Origin: JBMOLL01 sp049325415
GTDB taxonomy: Bacteria > Bacteroidota > Bacteroidia > Bacteroidales > GCA-2748055
Direction of reading: 5' to 3'
Length of the DNA stretch: 64,000 nucleotides
Assembly: GCA_049325415.1 (NCBI GenBank)
Contig: JBMOLL010000040.1
Span: 22,044-86,043, forward strand
In this document: piece by piece, positions 43,907 to 52,809 of the stretch
Numbering within the stretch: position 1 is the stretch's first letter
Layout of the letters: the number at the start of each line of letters is the position of its first letter
Position numbers and translations under genes: made by a program
Notes under the pieces: model-generated
The model's input: only the letters and a program-made list of their open reading frames with translations
What the model was told of the DNA's origin: nothing
Databases searched by the model: none

Positions 43907-43977
43907 GCAGTCGGATAGCGCATCCCGGCACGGAGTGTCGGGAGGGTCGTACCGGACTGGTTCCGGCCGGCACTGCC
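43907..43977 (+). other. tRNA-like remnant (low certainty)
   Basis: GCAGTCGGATAGCGC resembles a D-arm, CCGGC-ACGGAGT-GTCGG an anticodon arm and CCGGA/TCCGG a T-stem with a 5-nt loop. No acceptor stem is left. It may be a decayed tRNA copy directly behind the functional tRNA, or a chance GC-rich structure. Confidence 0.35.
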
Positions 43978-44119
43978 ATCCCGTCAGAAATTGAAATAAT
44001 CTGATAAAAAAAAGTGCTAACTTGTCGCATCGTTCCAACTTTTCCGTGTTCTGTCTGTTTTGGTATTATTATTGACCGGATGCTCACATCTGAATAAAAC
44101 AAACAAAAAACAGTATACA

Positions 44120-45121
44120 ATGGATCTTTTCAAACCTATGCAAAGCAATTCCCCCGAGGAGAAAGTAAAAAAAGAACTTATTCCCTCAGAACATTTTAAA
44201 TGTCTTATCCTGGGTTCCGGCCCGGCAGGCTACACCGCAGCCATCTATGCCGCCCGAGCCAACCTTAAACCGGTGATGTACACCGGTATGCAGATGGGCG
44301 GTCAGCTGACGACCACCACCGAAGTGGAGAACTTCCCCGGTTACCCCCAGGGTGTTACAGGACCCGAAATGATGGAAGACCTGAAAACCCAGGCCGAGCG
44401 TTTCGGAACCGATGTCCGTTTCGGCATGGCCACCGAAGTTGATTTCTCAGGAAAGGTCAAGAAAGTCGTGATCGATGAGGATAAACTGGTAACCGCCGAT
44501 ACCGTGATCATTGCCACGGGTGCCACCGCAAAATACCTCGGACTGGAATCGGAAGAGAAATATAAGGGTTATGGAGTCTCGGCCTGTGCCACCTGCGACG
44601 GCTTTTTCTACCGCGGTAAGGTGGTGGCCGTGGTTGGCGGAGGCGATACGGCTGCTGAAGAGGCAACCTACCTTGCCGGGCTCGCCAAAAAGGTCTACCT
44701 GATCGTCAGAAGGGACGAACTCAGAGCCTCCAAGGCTATGCAGAAAAGGGTGATGAACACGCCGAACCTGGAAGTACTCTGGAAGCATCAGACAAAGGAA
44801 CTGATCGGCGACCAGGTGGTAAAAGGTGTGGTTCTCTGGAAAAACAAGGGTGAAGCCGGTGAGGAAACGGTGACGATCGATATCGACGGCTATTTCCTGG
44901 CGATCGGTCATACGCCCAACTCGGACATTTTCAAACCTTATATTGAAACCGACGAGACCGGATATATCAACACGGTTCCCGGAACCACCAAAACCAGCGT
45001 TCCCGGTGTTTTTGCCTGTGGCGATGTACAGGACAAACACTACCGTCAGGCCATTACAGCAGCCGGAACCGGCTGTATGGCAGCCCTGGAAGCCGAGCGT
45101 TACCTCGGTGAGCAGGACTAA
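44120..45121 (+). CDS. trxB: Thioredoxin-disulfide reductase, canonical NADPH type
   Basis: 333 residues from the ATG at 44120; the frame extends upstream to 44060, but that addition has a membrane-like stretch that does not fit a cytosolic enzyme. FAD motif GSGPAGYTAAIYAARA, the redox pair CATC (Cys156, Cys159), NADPH motif GGGDTAAEEA and the phosphate-binding VRRDELR (Arg197, Arg198, Arg202) are all present. It reduces thioredoxin with NADPH, which among other things recycles thioredoxin-linked ArsC. Single gene with its own terminator. Confidence 0.93.
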   Translation: MDLFKPMQSNSPEEKVKKELIPSEHFKCLILGSGPAGYTAAIYAARANLKPVMYTGMQMGGQLTTTTEVENFPGYPQGVTGPEMMEDLKTQAERFGTDVRFGMATEVDFSGKVKKVVIDEDKLVTADTVIIATGATAKYLGLESEEKYKGYGVSACATCDGFFYRGKVVAVVGGGDTAAEEATYLAGLAKKVYLIVRRDELRASKAMQKRVMNTPNLEVLWKHQTKELIGDQVVKGVVLWKNKGEAGEETVTIDIDGYFLAIGHTPNSDIFKPYIETDETGYINTVPGTTKTSVPGVFACGDVQDKHYRQAITAAGTGCMAALEAERYLGEQD

Positions 45122-45140
45122 AATCTGATTTCTTCAGACA

Positions 45141-45187
45141 GATCCCGGTACCACTGTTTCAGGACAGGTCGGACCGGGATTTTTTTG
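45141..45187 (+). terminator. Rho-independent terminator of trxB
   Basis: ATCCCGGT (45142-45149) pairs with ACCGGGAT (45173-45180) across a 23-nt loop, followed by a run of T (45180-45186). Confidence 0.72.
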
Positions 45188-45235
45188 CGGACAGCGCGGA
45201 CTTTTCTAACTTACGGGATTAACAGATCTGTTCAA

Positions 45236-46351
45236 ATGCGCATTCTTATAGCCCCGAACAGCATGAAAGGCAGCCTTGATGCTCTCGCTTTTGCCGAAGC
45301 GCTGGCTTCCGGTCTGCGCCGCTCGGGCGGACCGTATGAGCTCATACTTTGCCCGGTTGCCGACGGTGGCGATCATACCGGGCCGGTCCTGGCAAAGGCC
45401 ATGGGTTTAAGCGCCCGGTTCGCCGACGTGAGAGGCCCGTTTGGGCAGCCGGTCAGGGCGCCCTATTACCTTTCGGGCATAGACGCTGTGGTTGAACTGG
45501 CCGATGCCTCGGGTATGAAACTATGTTCCGGAAAAGAACTCAATCCCCTGGAAGCTTCGACCTTCGGGACCGGCCAGCTCATCCTTGAAGCCATCCGGAA
45601 CGGGGCCCGGGAACTGATCCTTGGAATCGGGGGAAGTGCGACAGTCGACGGAGGCAGCGGCTGTCTGGAGGCGCTGGGTTTTACTTTTCGCGACCTGCAG
45701 GGGAACATTCTGCCTGGCTGCGGAAGGAATCTGGAAAGGATCACCACGATTGAACCTCCTGCACTTGCTCCCTTTTCCGGATGCCGCATTACAGTGGCCT
45801 GTGACGTCGACAATCCCCTCTGCGGCGAAAACGGTGCAGCCCGGGTGTATGCACCTCAAAAAGGCGCGGGGCCCGAGGAAACACGCCTCCTCGAAAAGGG
45901 CCTGCTTGCATGGAGGAGGCTGTTATCGGAGTTTACCCGTGGGAGATGGAATGACCATGCCATGTGCGGCGCAGCCGGAGGGTGTGCTGCCGGTCTGGAG
46001 GCCCTGGCCGGAGCACGTCTTACGGGCGGTGCGGAGCTGGTGCTGAAGGAAAGCGGATTCAATGAACTGCTTCCGGTCGCAGACCTTGTCATCACTGGTG
46101 AAGGCAGAATTGATTCCCAGACCGGTCATCTAAAGGCGCCCATGGCTGTGGCCCAGAAAGCGCTTCAGGCAGGGAAGAAAGTGATCGCTGTTGCAGGAAC
46201 CGCCGACAATCCTCCCGATCTGTTTAACCGGATCCTGCTTTTCAGGGACATGGAAAACGACGTAGGTCGCTGTATGATGAATGCTCCGGAACTGGCAGAA
46301 AGAGCAGGCTTTCTGCTGGGACAGGAACTTAAGAGCTGGTCCGGCCGGTAA
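45236..46351 (+). CDS. Glycerate kinase (GarK/GlxK family)
   Basis: 371 residues from the ATG at 45236 (MRILIAPNSMKGSLDALAFAEA), the usual family start; an upstream extension from 45185 has no family sequence. Conserved glycine-rich regions VADGGDHTG, GIGGSATVDGGSGCLEALG, the segment GAAGGCAAGLEAL and TGEGRIDSQTGHLKAP are present. It phosphorylates D-glycerate, most likely at the 2-position as in this family, feeding it into glycolysis. Its last 23 bp overlap the convergent gene. Confidence 0.92.
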   Translation: MRILIAPNSMKGSLDALAFAEALASGLRRSGGPYELILCPVADGGDHTGPVLAKAMGLSARFADVRGPFGQPVRAPYYLSGIDAVVELADASGMKLCSGKELNPLEASTFGTGQLILEAIRNGARELILGIGGSATVDGGSGCLEALGFTFRDLQGNILPGCGRNLERITTIEPPALAPFSGCRITVACDVDNPLCGENGAARVYAPQKGAGPEETRLLEKGLLAWRRLLSEFTRGRWNDHAMCGAAGGCAAGLEALAGARLTGGAELVLKESGFNELLPVADLVITGEGRIDSQTGHLKAPMAVAQKALQAGKKVIAVAGTADNPPDLFNRILLFRDMENDVGRCMMNAPELAERAGFLLGQELKSWSGR

Positions 46352-47027
46352 GCCTGTCGATGTTCTTTTCAAAATCATCCGGACAGAATTCCGGGTTATA
46401 CTGTGGATTTCTGTAGACTTCTCCCGTGTTGTAATTCACATAACCTTTGACAAACTGCAACGGAAGCAGGTAAATATCATCCGGTTCGCCCGAAGCGTTG
46501 CAGGGTGAGGACAGAATGTGTTCAATGCTGAAATGCCGCATCTTCTGGAGAGCAAGTACTTCATCGTATCTGTGAAAGAGTTCCCTGGCAATGCCGATAA
46601 TCACAAGGTACTCGCCCTGGTTTTTGCGCATATTGTGTTTATAGACGAGGTCGAGCTTATCTTTCCCGATGTTCTCCAGATCGTGATGAAAAGAATCCAC
46701 AAAACGAAAACCATGGCCGAGTGTGTGTTCCACTTCACTTTTCCTGGAAAAATAACGGACATAAAGTACGGTTTCCACCGGATCCTGCAGAATAAAATCC
46801 TGTATGCGTTCGTCGAGGAACTTGTCCTTCCTGAAAAAGTGATCGAGGTTGACAAACTGCAGATTGCGGAGTAATTCCAGGATCTCCGATTGTTTCAGCT
46901 TACGGCTGGTTCCGAATAACCTGACGGTAATGGATTCAATGAATATATTCTTCCTTGCCAGCTGAATGTTCAGGTAAACAATATAAGCCGCAAGCAGAAT
47001 AATCAGTATATACTCAAGTTTGAACAT
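46329..47027 (-). CDS. Membrane-anchored protein of unknown function
   Basis: 232 residues from the ATG at 47027, which puts a single hydrophobic segment right at the N-terminus (MFKLEYILIILLAAYIVYLN); a longer frame begins at 47147 but its start looks arbitrary. The rest is a soluble domain rich in aromatic and charged residues (SEILELLRNLQFVNLDHFF, FRFVDSFHHDLENIGK). I do not recognise it. It is encoded 165 bp after the cyclase-HD gene in the same direction and might be read with it. Confidence 0.72.
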   Translation of the reverse strand: MFKLEYILIILLAAYIVYLNIQLARKNIFIESITVRLFGTSRKLKQSEILELLRNLQFVNLDHFFRKDKFLDERIQDFILQDPVETVLYVRYFSRKSEVEHTLGHGFRFVDSFHHDLENIGKDKLDLVYKHNMRKNQGEYLVIIGIARELFHRYDEVLALQKMRHFSIEHILSSPCNASGEPDDIYLLPLQFVKGYVNYNTGEVYRNPQYNPEFCPDDFEKNIDRLTGRTSS

Positions 47028-47192
47028 CTCATCAGCGTATCTCAGAAGCCCTTTCCACCGCACCCGGCAGGCAGTATTGGCCCCTTTTAAACACTGTGTT
47101 GCATCAATGCTTTGTTCAAATGTACATTTTTCTGACTTGCCATGCAATCCTGCTTATGAACAGGCTGTTGCATCTTCACCTGGAAGATGCCT

Positions 47193-48584
47193 TTATTCAT
47201 CATCCAGCAGGCTCCGGATCCGGTCGATCTGCATCTGCTTATTTACCTCCCGCAGGCTCTGGGCAGTACGTGTAAAATACTGGTGGCCCGAAATGAACTT
47301 TATCTGAAGCTTGTTCCAGTCATTTAGGGTTCCAATCTTATTCTGTTCCTTCAGTTCCTTGTAAAGCGTGTTGGAAACAGGGATCATATCACTTCTTCCG
47401 AGGTAATCGAGGTCGGCGTCGCAGATGATTTCTTCCAGCAGGTTAGTGGGTCTTGGCGGAAGCTTGGTGGCCATAATGATCTCACAGATCCGGTCGATCT
47501 CTTCAGCGGTATAGGCAAAGTCGGGAAGGATCTTTCTGGCGAGTACGGTTCCGTGATACTCATGATTGTCGTAGGCAACGGTATGACCCGCGTCGTGAAA
47601 CAGCCCGGCTGTTTTCAGGAGCAGGATCTCATCATCGTTGACTCCCTCTGCCCAGCCGATCAGCTCAACTTCGGTGGTCACATCAACGGTATGCTTGACA
47701 TTGTGGTAATACAGGTAAGCCGGTAATTCCTTTTCCAGTTTATCCAGGATGATTTCCTGCAGGTCGGTGAACTGGATCAGCTTGAATTTCGTATCGAAGC
47801 CCGGGTTTGGTTTCTTTCCCTCTCCGTTTACCGAAAACTCGGGCCTTATCCCCTGAACAACAAACATTTCAAGGTCGCCTTTGTATTTTACCGGCATTTT
47901 CCCGTAATAGGCGCACACAAAGAACTCCTTGATCAGCTCATAGGTCATGACGGAGATCAGTACCTTCCCGCTGTCACCGATACTCTGCATCCGGTGGGCG
48001 ATATTTACCGTGTCCCCTTTCAGGTCATAGCTGATCTTTCGCTTACCCGTTATTGAGGCGGTAACCGGACCGGTATGGATGCCCAGGCTGATGTTCCAGA
48101 CCTGCCGTCCGCTTTCGGTGACCAGCGACCTCAGATAATCGCTCATCTCCAGAGCAGCCATAACCACCTGGATGGGGTTGGTGATATTTTTTTCCGGGAT
48201 ACCCCCAGCGGCCATGTAAGTATCCCCGATGGTCTTGATCTTGTGGATCTTGTATTTTTTCAGGATCCTGTCGAAAAAGATCATTACTTCGTCCAGCTGA
48301 TCCATCATGCGCGTTGAGTCCTGATCCTCCGTCACCACCGAGAATCCACTGATATTGACAAAAAGGATCGTGGCCATTTTGAACTTCCGGATCACCTCCT
48401 CTTCTCCGGTAAGTTCCAGCTTTCCATCATATTTGGACTGCCTGAGCAGGGCTTCGATCCGTTCGTTCTTTTCCGACAATTCTTCCAGCTGACGTTGCAG
48501 CTTATCATTGGTCTCGATAAGCTCCTGGTTCTGTTTGACCAGGCGCGAAATACGCTTCAGCAGTTCATCCTGTTTCTGGTTCAT
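47193..48584 (-). CDS. Class III adenylate/guanylate cyclase-like domain fused to an HD domain
   Basis: 463 residues: a coiled coil (about 5-50), a class III nucleotide cyclase domain (about 65-250) and a C-terminal HD domain (about 280-440). The cyclase keeps Asp121 in KTIGDTYMAAGG, the adenine-contacting Lys117 and YDLKGDTVNIAHRM with Asn and Arg, but the first metal-binding Asp of the FxDIxGF motif is Asn77 (FVNISGF). The HD domain has HNVKH, FHDAGHT and CDADLDYLGR, so it probably keeps a metal site for phosphohydrolysis. It could make or break a cyclic nucleotide, or act as a sensor. The start follows from the coiled coil. Confidence 0.85.
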   Translation of the reverse strand: MNQKQDELLKRISRLVKQNQELIETNDKLQRQLEELSEKNERIEALLRQSKYDGKLELTGEEEVIRKFKMATILFVNISGFSVVTEDQDSTRMMDQLDEVMIFFDRILKKYKIHKIKTIGDTYMAAGGIPEKNITNPIQVVMAALEMSDYLRSLVTESGRQVWNISLGIHTGPVTASITGKRKISYDLKGDTVNIAHRMQSIGDSGKVLISVMTYELIKEFFVCAYYGKMPVKYKGDLEMFVVQGIRPEFSVNGEGKKPNPGFDTKFKLIQFTDLQEIILDKLEKELPAYLYYHNVKHTVDVTTEVELIGWAEGVNDDEILLLKTAGLFHDAGHTVAYDNHEYHGTVLARKILPDFAYTAEEIDRICEIIMATKLPPRPTNLLEEIICDADLDYLGRSDMIPVSNTLYKELKEQNKIGTLNDWNKLQIKFISGHQYFTRTAQSLREVNKQMQIDRIRSLLDDE

Positions 48585-48706
48585 GGGCTTGATTTACTCA
48601 ACAAATGTGCTGCAGTGACGTTAAAGGAAAATAAATATAAGTTTTTTTCCGCTATGCAATTTTATATTTTTACGCAATTATCCTCCTAAATGTTATTTAA
48701 AATTCC

Positions 48707-49729
48707 ATGAGAAGAACCGGATTACCCCTGCTTTTATTTCTGTTCCTGACCTTAACGGCAGGAGCCCAGAACAATAAGAATTTTACCGTACTTTTCTACA
48801 ATGCTGAAAACCTTTTTGATACCCTGGATGCCAGTGGCTTTTCGGACGAGGAATTCACACCTGCCGGACGAAAGAACTGGACCTCCGATCGTTACGAAAA
48901 GAAAATCAACGACATAGGAAGAGTTATGAATTCCCTTCCCGACCCCGGACTTCCCGATATTATCGGTCTGGCTGAAGTGGAAAACCAGAAGGTTCTGGAG
49001 GACCTCACCCGATCGGCCGGGTTATCGGCTGGAAATTATGCCATTGTTCACGAGGAATCCCGCGATGAGAGAGGCATCGACTGCGCCCTGCTTTACAGAA
49101 AGGAGGTATTCAGGTACAAAGGTCATGAAGCCATTGCTGTGTCCGACCCCAGGGATACCTCTGCCGTTTACAGGGACATTCTTCATGTATGGGGTCTTGC
49201 CCCGGACGGAAAGATGATCCATTTTTTTGTCAACCACTGGAAATCCAGGATAGGCGGTGCGGAACAAACCGAGTACCAGCGCATGTTCTCCGCAGTTGTT
49301 CTCCGGAGGGCTGTGGACCAGCTTTATTCCCAGGAGCGCGATCCGCGGGTTGTCATTATGGGGGATTTCAACGATGAGCCTACGAACAAGAGCCTTACCG
49401 ATGTTCTGCATGCGGCCAATAAGCGAAAGAACACAGGGATCGGCGATCTGTACAACCTGATGTACGATATGAACAACCTCGACCTGGAAGGAAGTTACAA
49501 TTACCGGGGAACCTGGCAGAATTACGACCAGATCATTGTAAGCTACAACCTCCTTCGCCAGCAGGGCGGGCTCTCGGCGGGCTACGACAATGGAAAGATA
49601 CTCAAAGCCGAATGGATGCTGATGGACAGCGACGGGATCAGGGTGCCTTCGCCGGTCTACAGGGGGAGCAGTTATCTCGGGGGAGTCAGTGACCACCTGC
49701 CGGTATACGTGGTTTTTAATATCAAATAA
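48707..49729 (+). CDS. Secreted endonuclease/exonuclease/phosphatase family protein
   Basis: 340 residues with a signal peptide (about 1-20, ending TAGAQ). The EEP fold shows FYNAENLFDTLD, the metal-binding Glu in GLAEVENQ, FVNHWKSR with the His, the Asn/Asp of MGDFNDEPTNKS and the terminal SDHLPVYV. Such proteins hydrolyse phosphodiesters of DNA or lipids, or phosphate esters; this group acts outside the cytosol. The stop codon overlaps the uvrB start (TAATG), so the genes are coupled. Confidence 0.88.
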   Translation: MRRTGLPLLLFLFLTLTAGAQNNKNFTVLFYNAENLFDTLDASGFSDEEFTPAGRKNWTSDRYEKKINDIGRVMNSLPDPGLPDIIGLAEVENQKVLEDLTRSAGLSAGNYAIVHEESRDERGIDCALLYRKEVFRYKGHEAIAVSDPRDTSAVYRDILHVWGLAPDGKMIHFFVNHWKSRIGGAEQTEYQRMFSAVVLRRAVDQLYSQERDPRVVIMGDFNDEPTNKSLTDVLHAANKRKNTGIGDLYNLMYDMNNLDLEGSYNYRGTWQNYDQIIVSYNLLRQQGGLSAGYDNGKILKAEWMLMDSDGIRVPSPVYRGSSYLGGVSDHLPVYVVFNIK

Positions 49730-51738
49730 TGGATTTCAGGCTTACCTCCGAATACACGCCTACCGGTGATCAGCCGGAAGCCATCCGTGAACTGGTGGAA
49801 GGATTGCGCTCAGGTGAACCTTATATGACCCTGCTCGGGGTGACCGGATCAGGCAAGACTTTTACCGTTGCCAACGTCATCAGGGAGCTTAACCGGCCCA
49901 CCCTTGTGCTGAGCCACAACAAAACCCTTGCAGCCCAGTTATACAGCGAGTTCAAGCAGTTCTTCCCCGATAATGCCGTGGAATACTTTGTTTCGTATTA
50001 CGATTATTACCAGCCGGAGGCCTATCTGCCGGTAACGGACACCTATATCGAGAAAGACCTTTCGATTAATGAAGAGATTGAAAAACTGAGGCTGAGTGCA
50101 ACCAGCGCCCTGCTTTCAGGCAGGAAGGATGTGATTGTGGTATCCTCTGTTTCCTGTCTCTACGGCATCGGCAACCCGGATGATTTCCATTCCACGACCA
50201 TCAGGCTTCGGCGGGGAGAAACACTGAGCCGGAATGTGTTGTTGCGCAGGCTGGTCGACAGTCTGTATTCGAGGAATGAAGTGGATTTCAAAGCCGGGAC
50301 TTTCCGGGTCAGGGGAGATACCGTGGATATCAGCCTGGCCTACACTGATCTGGGCTACAGGATCAGTTTCTGGGGGGATGAAATGGAGACGCTGCAGTCT
50401 TTTGATCCCTTAACCGGGCATATTATTGAGGAGATGGAAGAAATGACCATTTTCCCGGCGAATATTTTTATCACCTCGAAAAACAGGATCAAACAGGCTC
50501 TGATTGAGATCCAGGACGATATGATGAAACAGGTGGAGTTTTTCAAGTCACAAAGTCGTTTCATCGAAGCCCAGCGAATTGAAGAGCGGGTGACCTACGA
50601 CCTGGAAATGATCCGTGAGCTGGGCCATTGTCCGGGGATCGAGAACTATTCCCGCTATTTCGACGGCCGTCCGTCAGGGACCCGCCCCTTTTGCCTTCTC
50701 GACTACTTTCCGGAGGATTTCCTGACCGTCATTGATGAAAGTCATGTGACCATCCCACAGATCCGCGGGATGTACGGAGGTGACAACAGCCGTAAAAGGA
50801 ACCTCGTTGAATACGGCTTTCGCCTGCCTGCCGCGGTCGACAACCGTCCGCTGCAGTTCGAGGAATTTGAGGAACTGGTCGGCCAGGTTTTGTATGTCAG
50901 TGCCACACCGGCCGATTATGAGCTGGAGCGTTCCGGCGGGGTGGTTGTGGAACAGGTCATTCGTCCGACCGGTCTACTGGACCCGCTGATAGATGTCAGG
51001 CCCAGCCTGAACCAGATCGACCATCTCATCGGGGAAATAAACAGGCGTGTGGCTGAAAAAGAAAGGGTTCTTGTAACGACCCTGACGAAGCGTATGGCAG
51101 AGGAACTCACGGCCTATCTGATCCGCCTGAATATCAAGACCCGTTATGTACACAGCGATGTGGACACCCTTGAGCGGGTTGAGATCCTCGACGGTCTGCG
51201 TAAAGGAACCTTTGATGTGCTTGTGGGGGTAAACCTGCTGCGTGAAGGCCTGGATCTGCCCGAGGTATCGCTGGTGGCCATACTGGATGCAGACAAGGAA
51301 GGATTCCTGCGTTCGGAGCGCTCACTCACGCAGACAGCCGGCCGCGCAGCAAGGAACATCAACGGTAAGGTGATCATGTATGCCGATAACATGACCCGGT
51401 CGATGAAAGCGATGATCGAGGAGACCAACCGGCGCAGGGAGAAGCAGCTGAAGTACAATGAGGAAAACAACATCACGCCGCAGCAGATCAGAAAGGCGCA
51501 TGTTTCCCTGTTCGATCAGCGCAGCGATCTCGACAGGCCGGGGGTATATGCCGGCCAGGCCCGGGCGGAGATTGCTGCTGATCCGGTGGTGAAGTACATG
51601 GGCCGGGAAGCTCTGGAGAAAGCCATTGAGAATGCTAAAAGATCGATGGAGAAGGCAGCCCGTGAGCTGGACTTCATTGAAGCGGCGCGTTTCAGGGATG
51701 AGATGTACGCCTATCAGGAACGTCTGCGCTCGCTGTAA
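49729..51738 (+). CDS. uvrB: Excinuclease ABC subunit B
   Basis: 669 residues, full length. Walker A LLGVTGSGKT (37-44 core), the beta-hairpin VSYYDYYQPEAYLPVTDTY, the helicase motifs FLTVIDESHVTIPQ and RTAGRAARNINGK, and the C-terminal UVR motif (about 630-665, AARELDFIEAARFRDEM). UvrB receives the damaged DNA from UvrA, verifies it and recruits UvrC in nucleotide excision repair. No uvrA/uvrC in this window. Confidence 0.97.
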   Translation: MDFRLTSEYTPTGDQPEAIRELVEGLRSGEPYMTLLGVTGSGKTFTVANVIRELNRPTLVLSHNKTLAAQLYSEFKQFFPDNAVEYFVSYYDYYQPEAYLPVTDTYIEKDLSINEEIEKLRLSATSALLSGRKDVIVVSSVSCLYGIGNPDDFHSTTIRLRRGETLSRNVLLRRLVDSLYSRNEVDFKAGTFRVRGDTVDISLAYTDLGYRISFWGDEMETLQSFDPLTGHIIEEMEEMTIFPANIFITSKNRIKQALIEIQDDMMKQVEFFKSQSRFIEAQRIEERVTYDLEMIRELGHCPGIENYSRYFDGRPSGTRPFCLLDYFPEDFLTVIDESHVTIPQIRGMYGGDNSRKRNLVEYGFRLPAAVDNRPLQFEEFEELVGQVLYVSATPADYELERSGGVVVEQVIRPTGLLDPLIDVRPSLNQIDHLIGEINRRVAEKERVLVTTLTKRMAEELTAYLIRLNIKTRYVHSDVDTLERVEILDGLRKGTFDVLVGVNLLREGLDLPEVSLVAILDADKEGFLRSERSLTQTAGRAARNINGKVIMYADNMTRSMKAMIEETNRRREKQLKYNEENNITPQQIRKAHVSLFDQRSDLDRPGVYAGQARAEIAADPVVKYMGREALEKAIENAKRSMEKAARELDFIEAARFRDEMYAYQERLRSL

Positions 51739-51744
51739 AACAAA

Positions 51745-51767
51745 CGGGGCCGCTGTCAGCGGCCCCG
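51745..51767. terminator. Stem-loop between uvrB and the sigma factor gene
   Basis: CGGGGCCGCTG (51745-51755) pairs perfectly with CAGCGGCCCCG (51757-51767). It sits 7 bp after the uvrB stop and 22 bp before the convergent sigma gene end. A good T-run is lacking on both sides, so it may serve as a weak bidirectional terminator or RNA-stabilising hairpin. Confidence 0.6.
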
Positions 51768-51788
51768 AATCACAATCTTTTCTATGTT

Positions 51789-52649
51789 CTAACCAAGGTA
51801 TCCTTTCAGTAATTTGCTCCTGGATGTGTGGCGCAGCCTTCTGATTGCCTTCTCCTTGATCTGACGAACGCGCTCGCGGGTCAGACCGAACTTCTCGCCG
51901 ATCTCTTCCAGGGTCATCTCCTGACAACTAATACCAAAAAAGAGTTTGATGATGTCCCTCTCACGCTCCGTCAATGTGGCCAGTGCCCGGTCCACCTCTT
52001 TCGACAGCGACTCATTGATGAGTACATTGTCGGCATTGGGTGAATCATTATTGACGAGGACGTCGAGCAGACTGTTGTCTTCACCGTCGACAAAAGGTGC
52101 ATCAACAGATACATGGCGACCCGAAACCCGCAGGGTATCGGAAACCTTCTCCTTGGGCAACTCCAGTGCATCAGCCAGCTCTTCCGGGGTCGGGGTACGT
52201 TCGTACTCCTGCTCAAATTTCGAAAAAGCCTTGTTGATTTTGTTCAGGGAGCCTACCTGGTTCAGGGGAAGGCGAACAATTCTTGATTGTTCGGCCAGTG
52301 CCTGAAGAATGGACTGACGGATCCACCAAACCGCATAGGAAATAAACTTGAAGCCCCTGGTTTCGTCGAATTTTTCAGCAGCCTTGATCAGTCCTAAATT
52401 TCCCTCATTAATGAGGTCTGGCAAACTAAGCCCCTGATTCTGATACTGCTTTGCAACTGATACAACAAACCTGAGGTTCGCTCTGGTGAGCTTTTCAAGT
52501 GCGGCACGGTCTCCTTTCTTGATCCGTTGAGCCAATTCCACCTCTTCCTCAACAGTGATCAACTCTTCCTTACCAATCTCCTGTAAATACTTGTCCAAAG
52601 AAGCACTCTCTCTGTTGGTAATAGATTTTGTGATCTTTAACTGTCTCAT
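51789..52649 (-). CDS. rpoD: Primary sigma factor, RpoD/SigA type of Bacteroidota
   Basis: 286 residues. Region 1.2 (SLDKYLQEIGKEELITVEEE), regions 2.1-2.4 (LRFVVSVAKQYQNQGLSLPDLINEGNLGLIKAAEKFDE and FISYAVWWIRQSILQAL), region 3 and 4.2 (TLEEIGEKFGLTRERVRQIKEKAIRRLR) are all present. The long 1.1 and non-conserved regions of E. coli sigma-70 are missing, as usual for the phylum. It directs RNA polymerase to the TTTG/TAnnTTTG promoters seen elsewhere in the window. Confidence 0.93.
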   Translation of the reverse strand: MRQLKITKSITNRESASLDKYLQEIGKEELITVEEEVELAQRIKKGDRAALEKLTRANLRFVVSVAKQYQNQGLSLPDLINEGNLGLIKAAEKFDETRGFKFISYAVWWIRQSILQALAEQSRIVRLPLNQVGSLNKINKAFSKFEQEYERTPTPEELADALELPKEKVSDTLRVSGRHVSVDAPFVDGEDNSLLDVLVNNDSPNADNVLINESLSKEVDRALATLTERERDIIKLFFGISCQEMTLEEIGEKFGLTRERVRQIKEKAIRRLRHTSRSKLLKGYLG

Positions 52650-52686
52650 TATACCTCCTCTAAAAAAGAATAAAATAAAAACGCTG

Positions 52687-52717
52687 CAAATTTATTGCTA
52701 TATTTATTTGTAATCAA
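52687..52717 (-). promoter_or_regulatory. Predicted promoter of the sigma factor gene
   Basis: Minus strand: -7 element TAAATTTG (52694-52687), with TTG (52717-52715) 20 bp upstream. The leader would be about 30 nt before the ATG at 52649. Confidence 0.65.
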
Positions 52718-52809
52718 TTTAAATTACAAACATTTTCAAACAAACAGGTGAAGGAGCTTCACCAGGAAGGCCTCCTTCACCCTTATTTTATGTGGTAAAA
52801 AGCCCTGTT

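Noticed and set aside
44060..44119. N-terminal lipoprotein-like extension of the canonical thioredoxin reductase
   Set aside because: The LLLTGC stretch resembles a lipobox by chance; the enzyme is cytosolic in the family and the ATG at 44120 fits the known start better.
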